Source of the DNA: an uncultured Eubacterium sp. | Lineage (GTDB): Bacteria; Bacillota; Clostridia; Peptostreptococcales; Anaerovoracaceae | Reading direction: 5' to 3' | DNA: 25,590 nt | Assembly: GCA_900543485.1 (NCBI GenBank) | Contig: UQRM01000032.1 | Location: 1 to 25,590 of the forward strand | In this document: positions 6,608 to 15,235 of the stretch, piece by piece | Numbering within the stretch: position 1 is the first letter of the stretch | Layout of the letters: the number at the start of each line of letters is the position of its first letter | Position numbers and translations under genes: made by a program | The notes under the pieces: model-generated | Database searches by the model: none | What the model was told of the DNA's origin: nothing | What the model saw: the letters and a program-made list of their open reading frames with translations, nothing else

Positions 6608-9600
6608 TCAGCTGTCCTTTTTTCCGCTGACAGCAACTCTCAGAAATGATTCTATCGCTTTCAGGGGATCCTCCCTGTTGACAGTCAGCCTTATGAACGG
6701 CTCCTTGCCACCATTTATGGCCATCTTGCCACCATATATATCCATAAGCCCTGACATGACTCCTGCTGTCAGCTTCACATTTTCCCACAACTTGAATATT
6801 ATCTTGTATCCCTGTTGCAGTATCTCACTGACGCCCAGCTGCCCGGCCATGGCTCTTATCTTGGATATCTTTATCAGATTCATGGTATCCTTTGGTATAT
6901 CCCCGAACCTGTCCAGCAGTTCATCTACGATCTCGCCTTCATCATCGTCGTTCTCTATCATAGCTATCTTCTTGTACATCTGAAGCCGCAGCACTTCATT
7001 TTCTATATACCATTCAGGTATAAGAGCCGGTATGGAAAGACTGAATGCCGTTTCCTCCGCGGGCGGGATGACATCTCTTCCCCTGGCGGCTTCAACGGCC
7101 TCCTCGAGCATCTTGCAGTAAAGCTCATATCCTACGTTCATCATGTGGCCTGACTGCTCGGTGCCTAACAGATTTCCCGCTCCTCTCAGCTCCAGATCCT
7201 TCATGGCTATCTTGAATCCGGAGCCAAATTCTGTGAATTCCTTTATTGCTCTGAGCCGCTTCTCGGCAACCTCGCTCAGAGTCTTATCCTTCCTGTACAT
7301 CAGGTAAGCATAGGCCATCCTGCCGGACCGGCCGACCCTTCCCCTCAGCTGATGGAGCTGTGCCAGTCCGAACCGGTCGGCATCCAGGACTATCATAGTA
7401 TTGACATTGGGGATATCGGTTCCCGACTCTATTATAGTAGTGGCCACCAATACGTTGTACTCGCCTTCCGCGAAATCCATGATAACGTTTTCCAGCTTGC
7501 TTTCTCTCATCTTCCCATGACCTACTATCACAGATGCCTCCGGGACCAGCGCTTCTATATCGCTGGCCACCCGCTCAATGGATTCCACCCTGTTGTAAAG
7601 CACATAGACTTGCCCGCCGCGGGCCAGTTCCTTTTCGATGGCGTCGCGTATCACAAAATCATCCTGCTCCATCACATATGTCTGGACTGGATACCTGTCC
7701 TCCGGCGGCTCTTCTATAATGCTCATATCCTTGACGCCGGACAGAGACATGTGGAGCGTCCTGGGTATCGGTGTGGCCGAAAGAGTAAGGACATCCACGT
7801 TGGTCTTAAGCTGTTTGAGCTTTTCCTTATGCTTCACACCGAACCGCTGCTCCTCATCTATCACCAACAGCCCCAGATCCTTGAACTCCATGTCCTCCGA
7901 CAGCAGACGATGAGTCCCTATCACCAGGTCTATGCGTCCTTTTTTCAGTTCCTCGGCGATGTGTTTCTGCTGTGCGGCATTTCTGAACCTGGATAACATC
8001 TCGACTTTGAAGGGAAATTCCTCGAACCGGTCCTTCAGAGTGTAATAATGCTGATTAGCCAGTAGCGTAGTGGGCACCAGTACGGCTGCCTGTTTTCCAT
8101 CAGCGACACATTTGAACAGAGCCCTGGCCGCTACTTCGGTCTTGCCGAATCCCACATCGCCGCAAAGCAATCGGTCCATGGGGCTTTCCTTTTCCATATC
8201 GGCTTTTATCTCCTCGACACACCTCAGTTGATCATCGGTCTCCGTATACGGGAAACTGTCTTCGAATTCCTTCTGCCATACCGTATCCGGAGAAAAAGCG
8301 TGACCTTTTTCTTTCATCCTGGCCGCCGATACTCTTATCAGTTCCTGAGCCATATCGTCGACAGCCTTTCGTGCCCTGGCCTTGGTCTGTTTCCATTCGT
8401 TTCCCGAAAGCCTGTTGAGCTTCGGCGTCACACCGTCGCCTCCCACATATTTCTGGAGCATCCCCAACTGATCCACAGGGATATACAGCGAATCCTCCCC
8501 TGCATACTTCACTTTCAGATAATCCTTCTTCACTCCCTGGACTACCAGCTGTTCTATACCGATGAACTTGCCGATACCATGACTTTCATGGACAACGTAA
8601 TCACCTGCCTGTACGTCGGCAAAATTTTTTATGGCCGCGCCTGAAGACCGCTTTTTCCTTTTACGGCTCTTCCTGCTTCCCCCAAATATATCGCCTTCCC
8701 ATATATAGCAGACTTTCCTGTCGCTGAATTCCATACCGGCCGTAAGAGTTCCCCTCTTCACCGTTACTTTTCCCGCCAGTTCTTCTCTCTCCAGAAAGTC
8801 TTCCATGTTCCTCATCCGCTCATCACTGCTGCATACGATGGTCACATGGTATCCACGCCTCACATAGCTGTCCAGCTCTCCTTTCAGCACATCCATCCTT
8901 CCATTGAATGCCGGTGTCTGTCTGCACTCGACGTTTATCAGTTTGGAAAGAGGCGGTGCGTTCCTGATGGTGCTGACAAAAGGCGTGAAGATATATCCAT
9001 CCTGTTGATACAAACGGAAATAATCCTGCTGCCCCGACATGGACCTGAAGTCATCGCCTATGCCTCGTCCGGCTTCCAGTATGGCGTCTATATCGTCAGC
9101 CCGTTCCTTTTCATAAACATCCAGAGTCTCAAGTATCCTGGCCGGATCATCTATGAAGATCTGCGGCTCGGTCATATAATCCCATATATACACGGTCTCA
9201 TCATAAAAATAGCTTATAAACTTCTCCAGGTACTGGAGATTCATCATGCTGTCGGTGTATTCCAGCAGTTGCTCTTTCCTCTGTCTGAGGTTATAGACTC
9301 TTTCGCTGTTCCCTTCTTTTTTCTCCAGCGCTTTTATCCGCCTGTCATAGGCAGTCTTTATCCTTTTTTCCGCATATTCAAATACCTGAGCGTCTCTTAC
9401 CAGCTGGGAGCATTGATACACGGTGATGGAATCGAGCGGATCTATGGATCGCTGAGTGTCTATGTCGAAGGTCCTTATGGAATCCACCTCAGTGTCGAAC
9501 AGCTCCACTCTGTACGGGTCGTCACTGTCGGGAGTGAATATATCTATTATTCCTCCTCTTATGCTGAATTCTCCACGGTTTTCAATGACAGACGCCCGCT

Positions 9601-10021
9601 CATATCCCATAGCCGTGAGCTTCTCCTTTATCTGTTCAGTATCCACCTCGCTGCCCAATCCTATTTCTATGGTGTTCTCCGCGAAGATCTCACGTGGAGG
9701 CAGCTTCTTTATAGCCCCCGTGACCGGCGCTATCACTATGCATTCCCTGCCACTGGAAACTGCCCTCAGCACCTTCATACGTTCCAGAAGTTCGTCATTG
9801 CTCTTGGCCTCATACTGTATGATGGTTTCCTCCTCCTGAGGCAGCACGTATATATCCCGCTCACTAAAAAAAGAAAGGTCTGTCGCCAGTCGTCTCGCCC
9901 TGTTGATGGTCGAAACCACGATCAAACTCTGACCTTTTTCTTCACGGATGATATCTGCGATTATCGGCGCGACTCTCCCTTCAGCCGCGCCCGTTATGTT
10001 GATCATTCCCTTTTTCGTCAC
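6608..10021 (-). CDS. mfd: Transcription-repair coupling factor
   Basis: An ATP-driven DNA translocase that removes stalled RNA polymerase and recruits UvrA for nucleotide excision repair. Its 1137 residues are close to the family norm. In order: UvrB-like N-terminal region (about 1-350), RNA polymerase interaction domain near 470-530 (GDYVVHESHGIGKF), Walker A GDVGFGKTE (621-629), DEEQ box DEEQRFG (722-728), and helicase motif GRVGRSG. The C-terminal regulatory domain (about 970-1137) follows. A Lys/Arg-rich stretch at 449-458 precedes the polymerase-binding domain. I take the GTG at 10019-10021 as start because AAGGGA lies 7 bases upstream; the next ATG has no suitable site. It overlaps the end of pth by 41 bases. 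Confidence 0.96.
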   Translation of the reverse strand: MTKKGMINITGAAEGRVAPIIADIIREEKGQSLIVVSTINRARRLATDLSFFSERDIYVLPQEEETIIQYEAKSNDELLERMKVLRAVSSGRECIVIAPVTGAIKKLPPREIFAENTIEIGLGSEVDTEQIKEKLTAMGYERASVIENRGEFSIRGGIIDIFTPDSDDPYRVELFDTEVDSIRTFDIDTQRSIDPLDSITVYQCSQLVRDAQVFEYAEKRIKTAYDRRIKALEKKEGNSERVYNLRQRKEQLLEYTDSMMNLQYLEKFISYFYDETVYIWDYMTEPQIFIDDPARILETLDVYEKERADDIDAILEAGRGIGDDFRSMSGQQDYFRLYQQDGYIFTPFVSTIRNAPPLSKLINVECRQTPAFNGRMDVLKGELDSYVRRGYHVTIVCSSDERMRNMEDFLEREELAGKVTVKRGTLTAGMEFSDRKVCYIWEGDIFGGSRKSRKRKKRSSGAAIKNFADVQAGDYVVHESHGIGKFIGIEQLVVQGVKKDYLKVKYAGEDSLYIPVDQLGMLQKYVGGDGVTPKLNRLSGNEWKQTKARARKAVDDMAQELIRVSAARMKEKGHAFSPDTVWQKEFEDSFPYTETDDQLRCVEEIKADMEKESPMDRLLCGDVGFGKTEVAARALFKCVADGKQAAVLVPTTLLANQHYYTLKDRFEEFPFKVEMLSRFRNAAQQKHIAEELKKGRIDLVIGTHRLLSEDMEFKDLGLLVIDEEQRFGVKHKEKLKQLKTNVDVLTLSATPIPRTLHMSLSGVKDMSIIEEPPEDRYPVQTYVMEQDDFVIRDAIEKELARGGQVYVLYNRVESIERVASDIEALVPEASVIVGHGKMRESKLENVIMDFAEGEYNVLVATTIIESGTDIPNVNTMIVLDADRFGLAQLHQLRGRVGRSGRMAYAYLMYRKDKTLSEVAEKRLRAIKEFTEFGSGFKIAMKDLELRGAGNLLGTEQSGHMMNVGYELYCKMLEEAVEAARGRDVIPPAEETAFSLSIPALIPEWYIENEVLRLQMYKKIAMIENDDDEGEIVDELLDRFGDIPKDTMNLIKISKIRAMAGQLGVSEILQQGYKIIFKLWENVKLTAGVMSGLMDIYGGKMAINGGKEPFIRLTVNREDPLKAIESFLRVAVSGKKDS

Positions 10022-10589
10022 TTGTGTCCCTTCTCACATTGTATCGATTCATAGCGCGATCTATTCCTTCCTCCAGAATAGATATGACAGCATCTGCCGC
10101 TCTGTCTACCGCATCCTTCAGGATATCCTGCTCTTTTTTTCCTACTCTGCCTATGACAAAATCCTTCCAGTCACGGTCTCCACTGCTTCCGATCCCTACT
10201 CTCACCCTTGGGAAATCCTGGCTTCCCACATGTGCTATCACCGATTTCATACCATTGTGGCTCCCTGCGCTGCCCTTCTTCCTTATTCGCAGCGACCCCA
10301 TGTCGATATCGAAATCATCATATATCACGATCAGGTTTTCCGGCTCCACGTGATAATATCCCATTATTTCCCCGATGGATTCGCCGCTGAGGTTCATATA
10401 CGTCTGAGGCTTTACCAGCAGGACTTTCCGGCCGGAAATGATACCATCCCCAACCAGCGCTCTGTGCTTTATTCTGCTGACATCTATCCCACATTTCTCC
10501 GCGATCCGGTCTATCACCAGGAACCCCATGTTATGTCGCGTCTTCTCATACTTTTTTCCCGGGTTTCCCAGTCCCGCGATCACAAACAT
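9981..10589 (-). CDS. pth: Peptidyl-tRNA hydrolase
   Basis: Releases tRNA from peptidyl-tRNAs dropped by stalled ribosomes. 202 residues from the ATG at 10587-10589, which begins MFVIAGLGNPGKKYEKTRHN; the frame is open 18 codons further but the family starts here. The catalytic His (H19 in TRHNMGF), N9, the Asp of YDDFD (91-94) and N112 of HNGMKS are all present. AAAGGA lies upstream of the start. The C-terminal tail after about residue 186 is hydrophilic, and its final codons overlap the mfd start by 41 bases, so the two are probably translationally coupled. The order prs-pth-mfd is typical of Bacillota (pth is spoVC in Bacillus). Confidence 0.95.
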   Translation of the reverse strand: MFVIAGLGNPGKKYEKTRHNMGFLVIDRIAEKCGIDVSRIKHRALVGDGIISGRKVLLVKPQTYMNLSGESIGEIMGYYHVEPENLIVIYDDFDIDMGSLRIRKKGSAGSHNGMKSVIAHVGSQDFPRVRVGIGSSGDRDWKDFVIGRVGKKEQDILKDAVDRAADAVISILEEGIDRAMNRYNVRRDTSDEKGNDQHNGRG

Positions 10590-10614
10590 TTTTTCATATC
10601 CTTTCACGCTACCA

Positions 10615-11565
10615 TCAGTCAAAAAGCTTACTGATGGAACCATTGGTAAATACTCTCGTCATAGCTTCGGCAAAAAGAGGAGCAACAGAAAGTATCTTCA
10701 TCTTCTCTATTCTCTTTTCCTCAGGAACAGGTATGGTATTGAGCAGCACCAGTTCCTCTATGGCTGAATTTTCTATCCTCTCTATAGCCGGGCCTGAGAG
10801 GACTCCGTGGGTAGCGCACGCTCTTACACTGGTTGCGCCCATCTCCCTGAGGGCATTGGCGGCATTGGTTATGGTACCTGCGGTATCTATCATATCATCT
10901 ACCAGGATACAGTTCTTTCCTTCGATATCACCGATGATATGCATGATCTCGCTCTTGTTGGGTTCCGGTCTTCTCTTATCGACAATAGCTATCGGTGCTC
11001 CGAGAGGCTGTGCCATATTTCTGGCTCTCGTTACGCTTCCGTGGTCAGGAGAAACGATAACTACATTTTCCAGATCCTGATCCGTAAAATATTTGGCCAG
11101 GATAGGCATACCCACCAGATGATCGACAGGGATATCAAAATAACCCTGTATCTGAGAGGCATGAAGATCCATCGTAAGAACTCTGTCCGCCCCAGCGGCC
11201 ACCAGGAGATTCGCAACCAGCTTGGCTGTGATAGGATCTCTGGCCTTGGCCTTCCTGTCCTGTCTGGCATAGCCATAATAAGGTATTATAGCATTTATCC
11301 TGCCTGCGGACGCCCTTTTCATAGCATCTATCATTATCAGCAGCTCCATCAGGTTATCATTGACCGGGTCACTGGTAGACTGCACTATGTAACAGTCAGA
11401 ACCTCTGACTGTCTCCCACAGATTCACCGAGATCTCTCCGTCACTGAACTTGTTCACAGTCGCCCTTCCGAGAGGCTTCCCCATTATGGACGCTATCTCC
11501 TCCGCCAGCTCCGTATGGGAATTTCCCGCAAATACCTTGTAGTTTGAAAATACGCTGTTTTTCAT
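10615..11565 (-). CDS. prs: Ribose-phosphate pyrophosphokinase (PRPP synthetase)
   Basis: Makes PRPP from ribose 5-phosphate and ATP, feeding purine, pyrimidine, histidine and NAD synthesis. 316 residues from the ATG at 11563-11565, which has AGGAG 7 bases upstream; a longer frame start lacks a site. Visible motifs: the flexible-loop region [30 protein letters not shown], the pyrophosphate loop [11 protein letters not shown] and the PRPP-binding loop [10 protein letters not shown]. All are normal for class I enzymes. It lies between the glmU-like gene (43-base gap) and pth (25-base gap) in one transcript. PRPP is the effector of PurR, encoded divergently from the head of this operon. Confidence 0.97.
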   Translation of the reverse strand: MKNSVFSNYKVFAGNSHTELAEEIASIMGKPLGRATVNKFSDGEISVNLWETVRGSDCYIVQSTSDPVNDNLMELLIMIDAMKRASAGRINAIIPYYGYARQDRKAKARDPITAKLVANLLVAAGADRVLTMDLHASQIQGYFDIPVDHLVGMPILAKYFTDQDLENVVIVSPDHGSVTRARNMAQPLGAPIAIVDKRRPEPNKSEIMHIIGDIEGKNCILVDDMIDTAGTITNAANALREMGATSVRACATHGVLSGPAIERIENSAIEELVLLNTIPVPEEKRIEKMKILSVAPLFAEAMTRVFTNGSISKLFD

Positions 11566-11608
11566 TTTGTTTCTCCTACCTCTACTTTCCTGTTCATTCA
11601 ACGAGTTG

Positions 11609-12301
11609 TTATTTCTTCAAGATGCCTCTCTTCTCTACCCAGCCTTCCAGCGACCTTCCTCTGGCCCTTGCCACATAAAGAGCTCCATCCGGTACATCAC
11701 TGGTTATGGTGCTCCCTGCTGCCACATAAGCGTCTTTGCCCACATGCACCGGAGAGACCAGGTTCACATTACATCCTATGAATGCTCCATCCTCCACGAC
11801 AGAACGATATTTTCTGCTCCCATCATAATTTACGAAGACCACACCACAGCCCAGGTTCACCCGTTCTCCAACGTCAGAATCCCCAACGTATGTCAGATGA
11901 GCCGCTTTGGCTCCGTCTCCCAGCTTGGAATTCTTGATCTCCACGAAATCTCCCACCTTACAGCCGTTCCCGACCTGGCTTCCCGGCCGCAGATAGGCGA
12001 AAGGACCTACCGACGTGTCTTTTCCTATAGTGCTGTCCAGTACCACTGAGCTCTGCACCGATGTCCCCGAACCTATGACTGAATCTTTTATCCTGCTGTT
12101 CTGTCCTATGACGCAGTTTTCTCCGATCTCAACATCTCCTTCGATAACGACGCAGGGGTATATGACAGTGCCTGCGCCTATCCTTACACCCTCATCGATA
12201 TATGCCGTCCTGGCATCGATGAACGTCACGCCTTTCTCCATATACGCCAGGTTCCTTTCAAGACGTGCCCTTTCCAGCTTTTCGTATTCCTTTATATCCA
12301 T
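11609..12301 (-). CDS. glmU: Stand-alone GlmU C-terminal acetyltransferase domain
   Basis: At 230 residues this is only half of a normal bifunctional GlmU (about 450). It starts with the linker helix (about 1-20, [15 protein letters not shown]), continues with left-handed beta-helix hexapeptide repeats (about 35-205), and has no N-terminal uridylyltransferase domain. Residues equivalent to the E. coli glucosamine-1-phosphate acetyltransferase site are kept: R105 (LRPG), K123 (EIKNS), H135 and Y138 (HLTYVGD), N149 and K164. So acetylation is likely intact. The ATG has AAGGAG 8 bases upstream and the murC stop is 37 bases away, so the short form is genuine and not a visible truncation; no missing half is found in any frame upstream. 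The partner uridylyltransferase must be encoded elsewhere. An alternative is an acetyltransferase with another sugar substrate. Confidence 0.85.
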   Translation of the reverse strand: MDIKEYEKLERARLERNLAYMEKGVTFIDARTAYIDEGVRIGAGTVIYPCVVIEGDVEIGENCVIGQNSRIKDSVIGSGTSVQSSVVLDSTIGKDTSVGPFAYLRPGSQVGNGCKVGDFVEIKNSKLGDGAKAAHLTYVGDSDVGERVNLGCGVVFVNYDGSRKYRSVVEDGAFIGCNVNLVSPVHVGKDAYVAAGSTITSDVPDGALYVARARGRSLEGWVEKRGILKK

Positions 12302-12338
12302 ACTGCTTTCTCCTTGAATCCTTACTCGTACGGTGCTC

Positions 12339-13727
12339 CTAGAACCTCTTGTCTTTTTCCAGGATCATCTCACCCACCTTGTATATATCTCCGGCACCCA
12401 TGGTTATCACCAGATCGCCTTCTTCGGCATTGTTATACACGAAATTGGCTATCTCTTCGAAATCCTTGAAAAAGTACACATCCTTTTCGGGATCTTTCTC
12501 CTTTATCTTGTTCATGAGTGTCTTAGAGCTCACTTTATATATATTCTTCTCCCTGGCCGCATATATCTCCGCCAGCACCACCTTATCGGCATCACCGAAG
12601 GACTGGGCGAAATCGTCCATCAGGGCCATCGTCCTGGTATAAGTGTGAGGCTGGAAAAGACACCACAGATCATTGTGCTTCATGTTCCTCACTGCCGCCA
12701 GCGTAGCCTTTATCTCTGTCGGGTGGTGAGCGTAGTCATCTATTATCTTGATACCATTCATGGTCTTCCCAAGCACATCGAAACGACGCTGTATCCCCGT
12801 GAATCCCTCCAGTGTCCTGACGATATCATCCACGTCGACGCCCAGTATATGACCGCAGGCGAAAGCCGCCAGCGCATTGAGGATATTATGCTCTCCCGGG
12901 ATACTGAGAGCTACCCGGCACAACTCTTTCCCACCGTGGTTTACCGTAAATCTCGGCATCCCCTCATTGTCAAAATCTATATCAGTAGCGAAATAGTCAC
13001 AGCTTCCACTGAGCCCGAAGGTCACTGCGTTAGGTATGTCCTCGATAACGCTCTTGACAAAAGGATTAGCGTCATAGGCGATGACAGCCCCATCCGACGG
13101 TACCAGCTTGGCGAATTTGTCAAAGGAGCTGGCGATATGCTCCACATCCTTAAAATAATCGAGATGATCGGAATCTATGTTGAGTATTATCTCTATTTTC
13201 GGCTTCAGATTGAGGAAGCTGTCCATATACTCACACGCTTCAGTAACGAAATAATCATTCTTTCCTATATATACGTTGCCGTTTATCTCCGACAAATTGC
13301 CGCCTACCAGTATGGTCGGCTCCTTTCCCGCATCCTTTAACATCAAAGAAACCATAGAGGTAGTCGTGGTCTTGCCGTGAGTCCCCGATATGGCTATACT
13401 GTTGTCGTATTCGTCCATCAACAGTCCGAGAGCCTGTGCCCTCGTTATCGCCGGTATTCCCATCTCATCAGCTTTCATAAGCTCCGGGTTATCCTTCCCC
13501 ACCGCCGAAGAATAGATGACCAGGTCGGCCTTTTCCACGTTTTTCGCTCTATGGCCCAGATATATATCAGCTCCTTCTTCTATGAGCCTCTCCGTTATTT
13601 CACTTTCCCTCATATCTGAACCGGATACGTCGTAGCCTCTGGATATGAGTATCTCGGCTATGGCTGACAATCCTATGCCGCCTATGCCGATACAGTGAAT
13701 CCTCTTGTAATCAGGCAAATTAATCAT
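12339..13727 (-). CDS. murC: UDP-N-acetylmuramate--L-alanine ligase
   Basis: Adds L-Ala to UDP-MurNAc, the first peptide step of peptidoglycan synthesis. 462 residues from the ATG at 13725-13727, preceded by GGGAGG at 7 bases; an in-frame TTG slightly upstream would overlap that site. Motifs: N-terminal CIGIGGIGLSAIAE (12-25), P-loop SGTHGKTTTT (114-123), the central-domain EACEYMDSFL, HNILNALAA and DDYAHHPTEIKATL in the C-terminal domain. The Mur-ligase order is complete. It leads the six-gene operon murC-glmU-prs-pth-mfd-dapB, which has several cell-wall genes. Transcription starts at an extended -10 promoter shared back-to-back with purR. Confidence 0.97.
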   Translation of the reverse strand: MINLPDYKRIHCIGIGGIGLSAIAEILISRGYDVSGSDMRESEITERLIEEGADIYLGHRAKNVEKADLVIYSSAVGKDNPELMKADEMGIPAITRAQALGLLMDEYDNSIAISGTHGKTTTTSMVSLMLKDAGKEPTILVGGNLSEINGNVYIGKNDYFVTEACEYMDSFLNLKPKIEIILNIDSDHLDYFKDVEHIASSFDKFAKLVPSDGAVIAYDANPFVKSVIEDIPNAVTFGLSGSCDYFATDIDFDNEGMPRFTVNHGGKELCRVALSIPGEHNILNALAAFACGHILGVDVDDIVRTLEGFTGIQRRFDVLGKTMNGIKIIDDYAHHPTEIKATLAAVRNMKHNDLWCLFQPHTYTRTMALMDDFAQSFGDADKVVLAEIYAAREKNIYKVSSKTLMNKIKEKDPEKDVYFFKDFEEIANFVYNNAEEGDLVITMGAGDIYKVGEMILEKDKRF

Positions 13728-13757
13728 CCATGCGCCTCCCAAATCATAGTTACAACG

Positions 13758-13766
13758 ATTATATCA
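13758..13766 (-). promoter_or_regulatory. Extended -10 promoter of the murC operon
   Basis: Minus strand TGATATAAT: TATAAT at 13758-13763 with TGA directly upstream (13764-13766). No good -35 is seen at 16-18 bases, consistent with extended -10 recognition. It lies about 30 bases before the murC start. Confidence 0.7.
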
Positions 13767-13808
13767 TATTTGTCTTTAAAAATGCGTCCTATTTGCGAAA
13801 AAACGGAT

Positions 13809-13837
13809 TTGACAAAAAATACGGATAATATTACTAT
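13809..13837 (+). promoter_or_regulatory. purR promoter
   Basis: A consensus TTGACA (13809-13814), 17 bases, then TACTAT (13832-13837, 4 of 6). It is divergent from the murC promoter and about 70 bases before the purR start. Confidence 0.65.
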
Positions 13838-13905
13838 ATTTATTAAAAATAGTTCGCCTTACCATCATTGCCATCGATAGATAATACGCACAGGAGGAAG
13901 TACCC

Positions 13906-14715
13906 ATGAAACGAAGTCACAGAGTCGGTGCCATATGTCAACTGCTTACCGAATCTCCCCACAAAGTCTTCAATCTCAAATATTTCTGCGATAAATTCTC
14001 AGCGGCCAAATCAAGCATAAGCGAGGACATAAGCGCCGTAGCTGCCGCAGTCCGCGCCAACGGGCTCGGATATATAGAGACAATGCCCGGCGCTGCAGGA
14101 GGAGTGAAGTACGTTCCCGACATTTCCCTGGAAAAAGTACGCCAGATACAGGAGGATCTATGCCGCCTCCTCCGCGAAAAAAACCGCATCCTGGGCGGCG
14201 GCTTCCTCTACACATCGGACATCATGTACAACCCGACCATCGTAAAGGGCATGGCTCAGATATTCGCCAAGAAGTTCAGATCCTCAGGAGCCAATTATGT
14301 GGCAACTATCGAAACTAAAGGCATCCCGGTCGCCTTCATGACGGCTCAGCTCCTCAATATCCCAGTCATCGTCGTCAGACGTGAGACGAAAATATCAGAA
14401 GGCGCCACCGTCAGCATAAACTATTTCCCCGGCTCCTCCGAGCGTCTCCAGAAGATGTCCATCTCCAAACGGGCAGCGGTACCCGGATCCAAAGCCCTCA
14501 TCATAGACGACTTTATGCGCGGAGGAGGCAGTATAAAGGGTATCGCAGAAATACTGTCAGAGGTAGATATAGAAGTGGCTGGCGTAGGAGTCGCCATCGT
14601 TAACGTTGAGCCCAGGAACAAAAAAGTCAGCGATTACGTTCCTATCGTCTACCTGGGAACCGTAGATGAATATGACAGAACTGTGGAAGTGACAACGAAT
14701 TTTCAGATTTTTTAA
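13906..14715 (+). CDS. purR: Purine operon repressor, Bacillus PurR type
   Basis: A DNA-binding repressor of purine genes whose binding is relieved by PRPP. 269 residues: an N-terminal winged-helix domain (about 1-72) with the recognition region SAAKSSISEDISAV, then a phosphoribosyltransferase-fold domain with the PRPP loop IIDDFMRGGGSIKG (199-212). In this family that domain binds PRPP but is not an enzyme. ATG with AGGAGG upstream. It is followed by spoVG on the same strand, as in Bacillus (where yabJ lies between; no yabJ is present here). It is read divergently from the operon containing prs, which makes its ligand. No clear PurR box was found in its own promoter. Confidence 0.93.
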   Translation: MKRSHRVGAICQLLTESPHKVFNLKYFCDKFSAAKSSISEDISAVAAAVRANGLGYIETMPGAAGGVKYVPDISLEKVRQIQEDLCRLLREKNRILGGGFLYTSDIMYNPTIVKGMAQIFAKKFRSSGANYVATIETKGIPVAFMTAQLLNIPVIVVRRETKISEGATVSINYFPGSSERLQKMSISKRAAVPGSKALIIDDFMRGGGSIKGIAEILSEVDIEVAGVGVAIVNVEPRNKKVSDYVPIVYLGTVDEYDRTVEVTTNFQIF

Positions 14716-14723
14716 AAAAATAC

Positions 14724-14752
14724 TTGTTTACGTTATTATTCTATTATATAAT
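14724..14752 (+). promoter_or_regulatory. spoVG promoter
   Basis: TTGTTT (14724-14729), exactly 17 bases, perfect TATAAT (14747-14752), right after the purR stop. This is a vegetative sigma-A type promoter; I do not see the sigma-H type elements known for Bacillus spoVG. Confidence 0.8.
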
Positions 14753-14759
14753 AAGGTTA

Positions 14760-14784
14760 TTATTATTGCGAAAAGCAATAATAA
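14760..14784 (+). promoter_or_regulatory. Hairpin at the 5' end of the spoVG leader
   Basis: A perfect 10-bp stem TTATTATTGC / GCAATAATAA (14760-14769 and 14775-14784) has a GAAAA loop. It starts about 7 bases after the -10 hexamer, so it would begin at or next to the first transcribed base. It may stabilise the mRNA 5' end. It has no T-run and lies before the ribosome binding site, so it is not a terminator. Confidence 0.6.
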
Positions 14785-14817
14785 CATATTACTACGGCAC
14801 GAAAGGCGGTACTACAA

Positions 14818-15114
14818 ATGAATATTACTGACGTAAGAATTCGAAAAATCAATGACGAGAGCAAGATGAAGGCAGTGGTCTCCATAACCTTTGACGATGA
14901 GTTCGTTGTACACGACATCAAGATCATCGAAGGTCAGAACGGACTTTTCATCGCTATGCCAAGCAGGAAAATGGGTGAAGGAGATTTCAGGGACATCGCA
15001 CATCCACTTGTTTCCGAGACTAGAAACAAGATCAGGGATGCTATTTTTGAAGAGTACGAAAAAGTCCTGGCTCAGAAAGCTGCCGAAGCGGAAACTGCCG
15101 TTGATGAAGAGTAG
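14818..15114 (+). CDS. spoVG: SpoVG family RNA/DNA-binding regulator
   Basis: A 98-residue protein, the family's usual size. The conserved start [13 protein letters not shown], the central [19 protein letters not shown] and the FRDIAHPL motif are all present, followed by an acidic, Ala/Glu-rich tail. SpoVG proteins bind nucleic acids and act in septation, sporulation timing and virulence gene control in Bacillota. Presence of the gene does not by itself mean the host sporulates. The start is preceded by AAAGGCGG at about 9 bases. It has its own strong promoter with a 5' hairpin and ends at a terminator shared with pyk. Confidence 0.95.
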   Translation: MNITDVRIRKINDESKMKAVVSITFDDEFVVHDIKIIEGQNGLFIAMPSRKMGEGDFRDIAHPLVSETRNKIRDAIFEEYEKVLAQKAAEAETAVDEE

Positions 15115-15165
15115 AATAACAATCTCACGTCAAACTTATTGTTTATAGCACGATCAAAAATCAGC

Positions 15166-15214
15166 AAAGGTCTGCCGCGACAGATGTCTATCGCGACAGA
15201 CCTTTTTTCTTTCT
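15166..15214. terminator. Bidirectional terminator between spoVG and pyk
   Basis: The outer stem AAAGGTCTG / CAGACCTTT (15166-15174, 15197-15205) encloses a second inner stem CGCGA / TCGCG. On the plus strand it runs into TTTTTTCTTTCTT; on the minus strand into TTTGCTGATTTTTG. It lies between converging genes, serving both. Confidence 0.9.
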
Positions 15215-15235
15215 TGTGGACACTGCGCCAGATGA

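Noticed and set aside
5940..6983. A 347-codon open frame on the plus strand
   Set aside because: Antisense to dapB and the end of mfd; low-complexity Ser/His-rich translation with no domain.
8846..10054. A 402-codon open frame on the plus strand
   Set aside because: It lies wholly antisense to mfd and the end of pth, whose motifs are unmistakable. It has no matching ribosome binding site or recognisable domain and results from codon composition.
13741..13905. PurR box in the murC-purR intergenic region
   Set aside because: I looked for the paired CCGAAC/GTTCGG-type arms known from Bacillus and did not find them; AAAACGG at 13800-13806 is only a short similarity.
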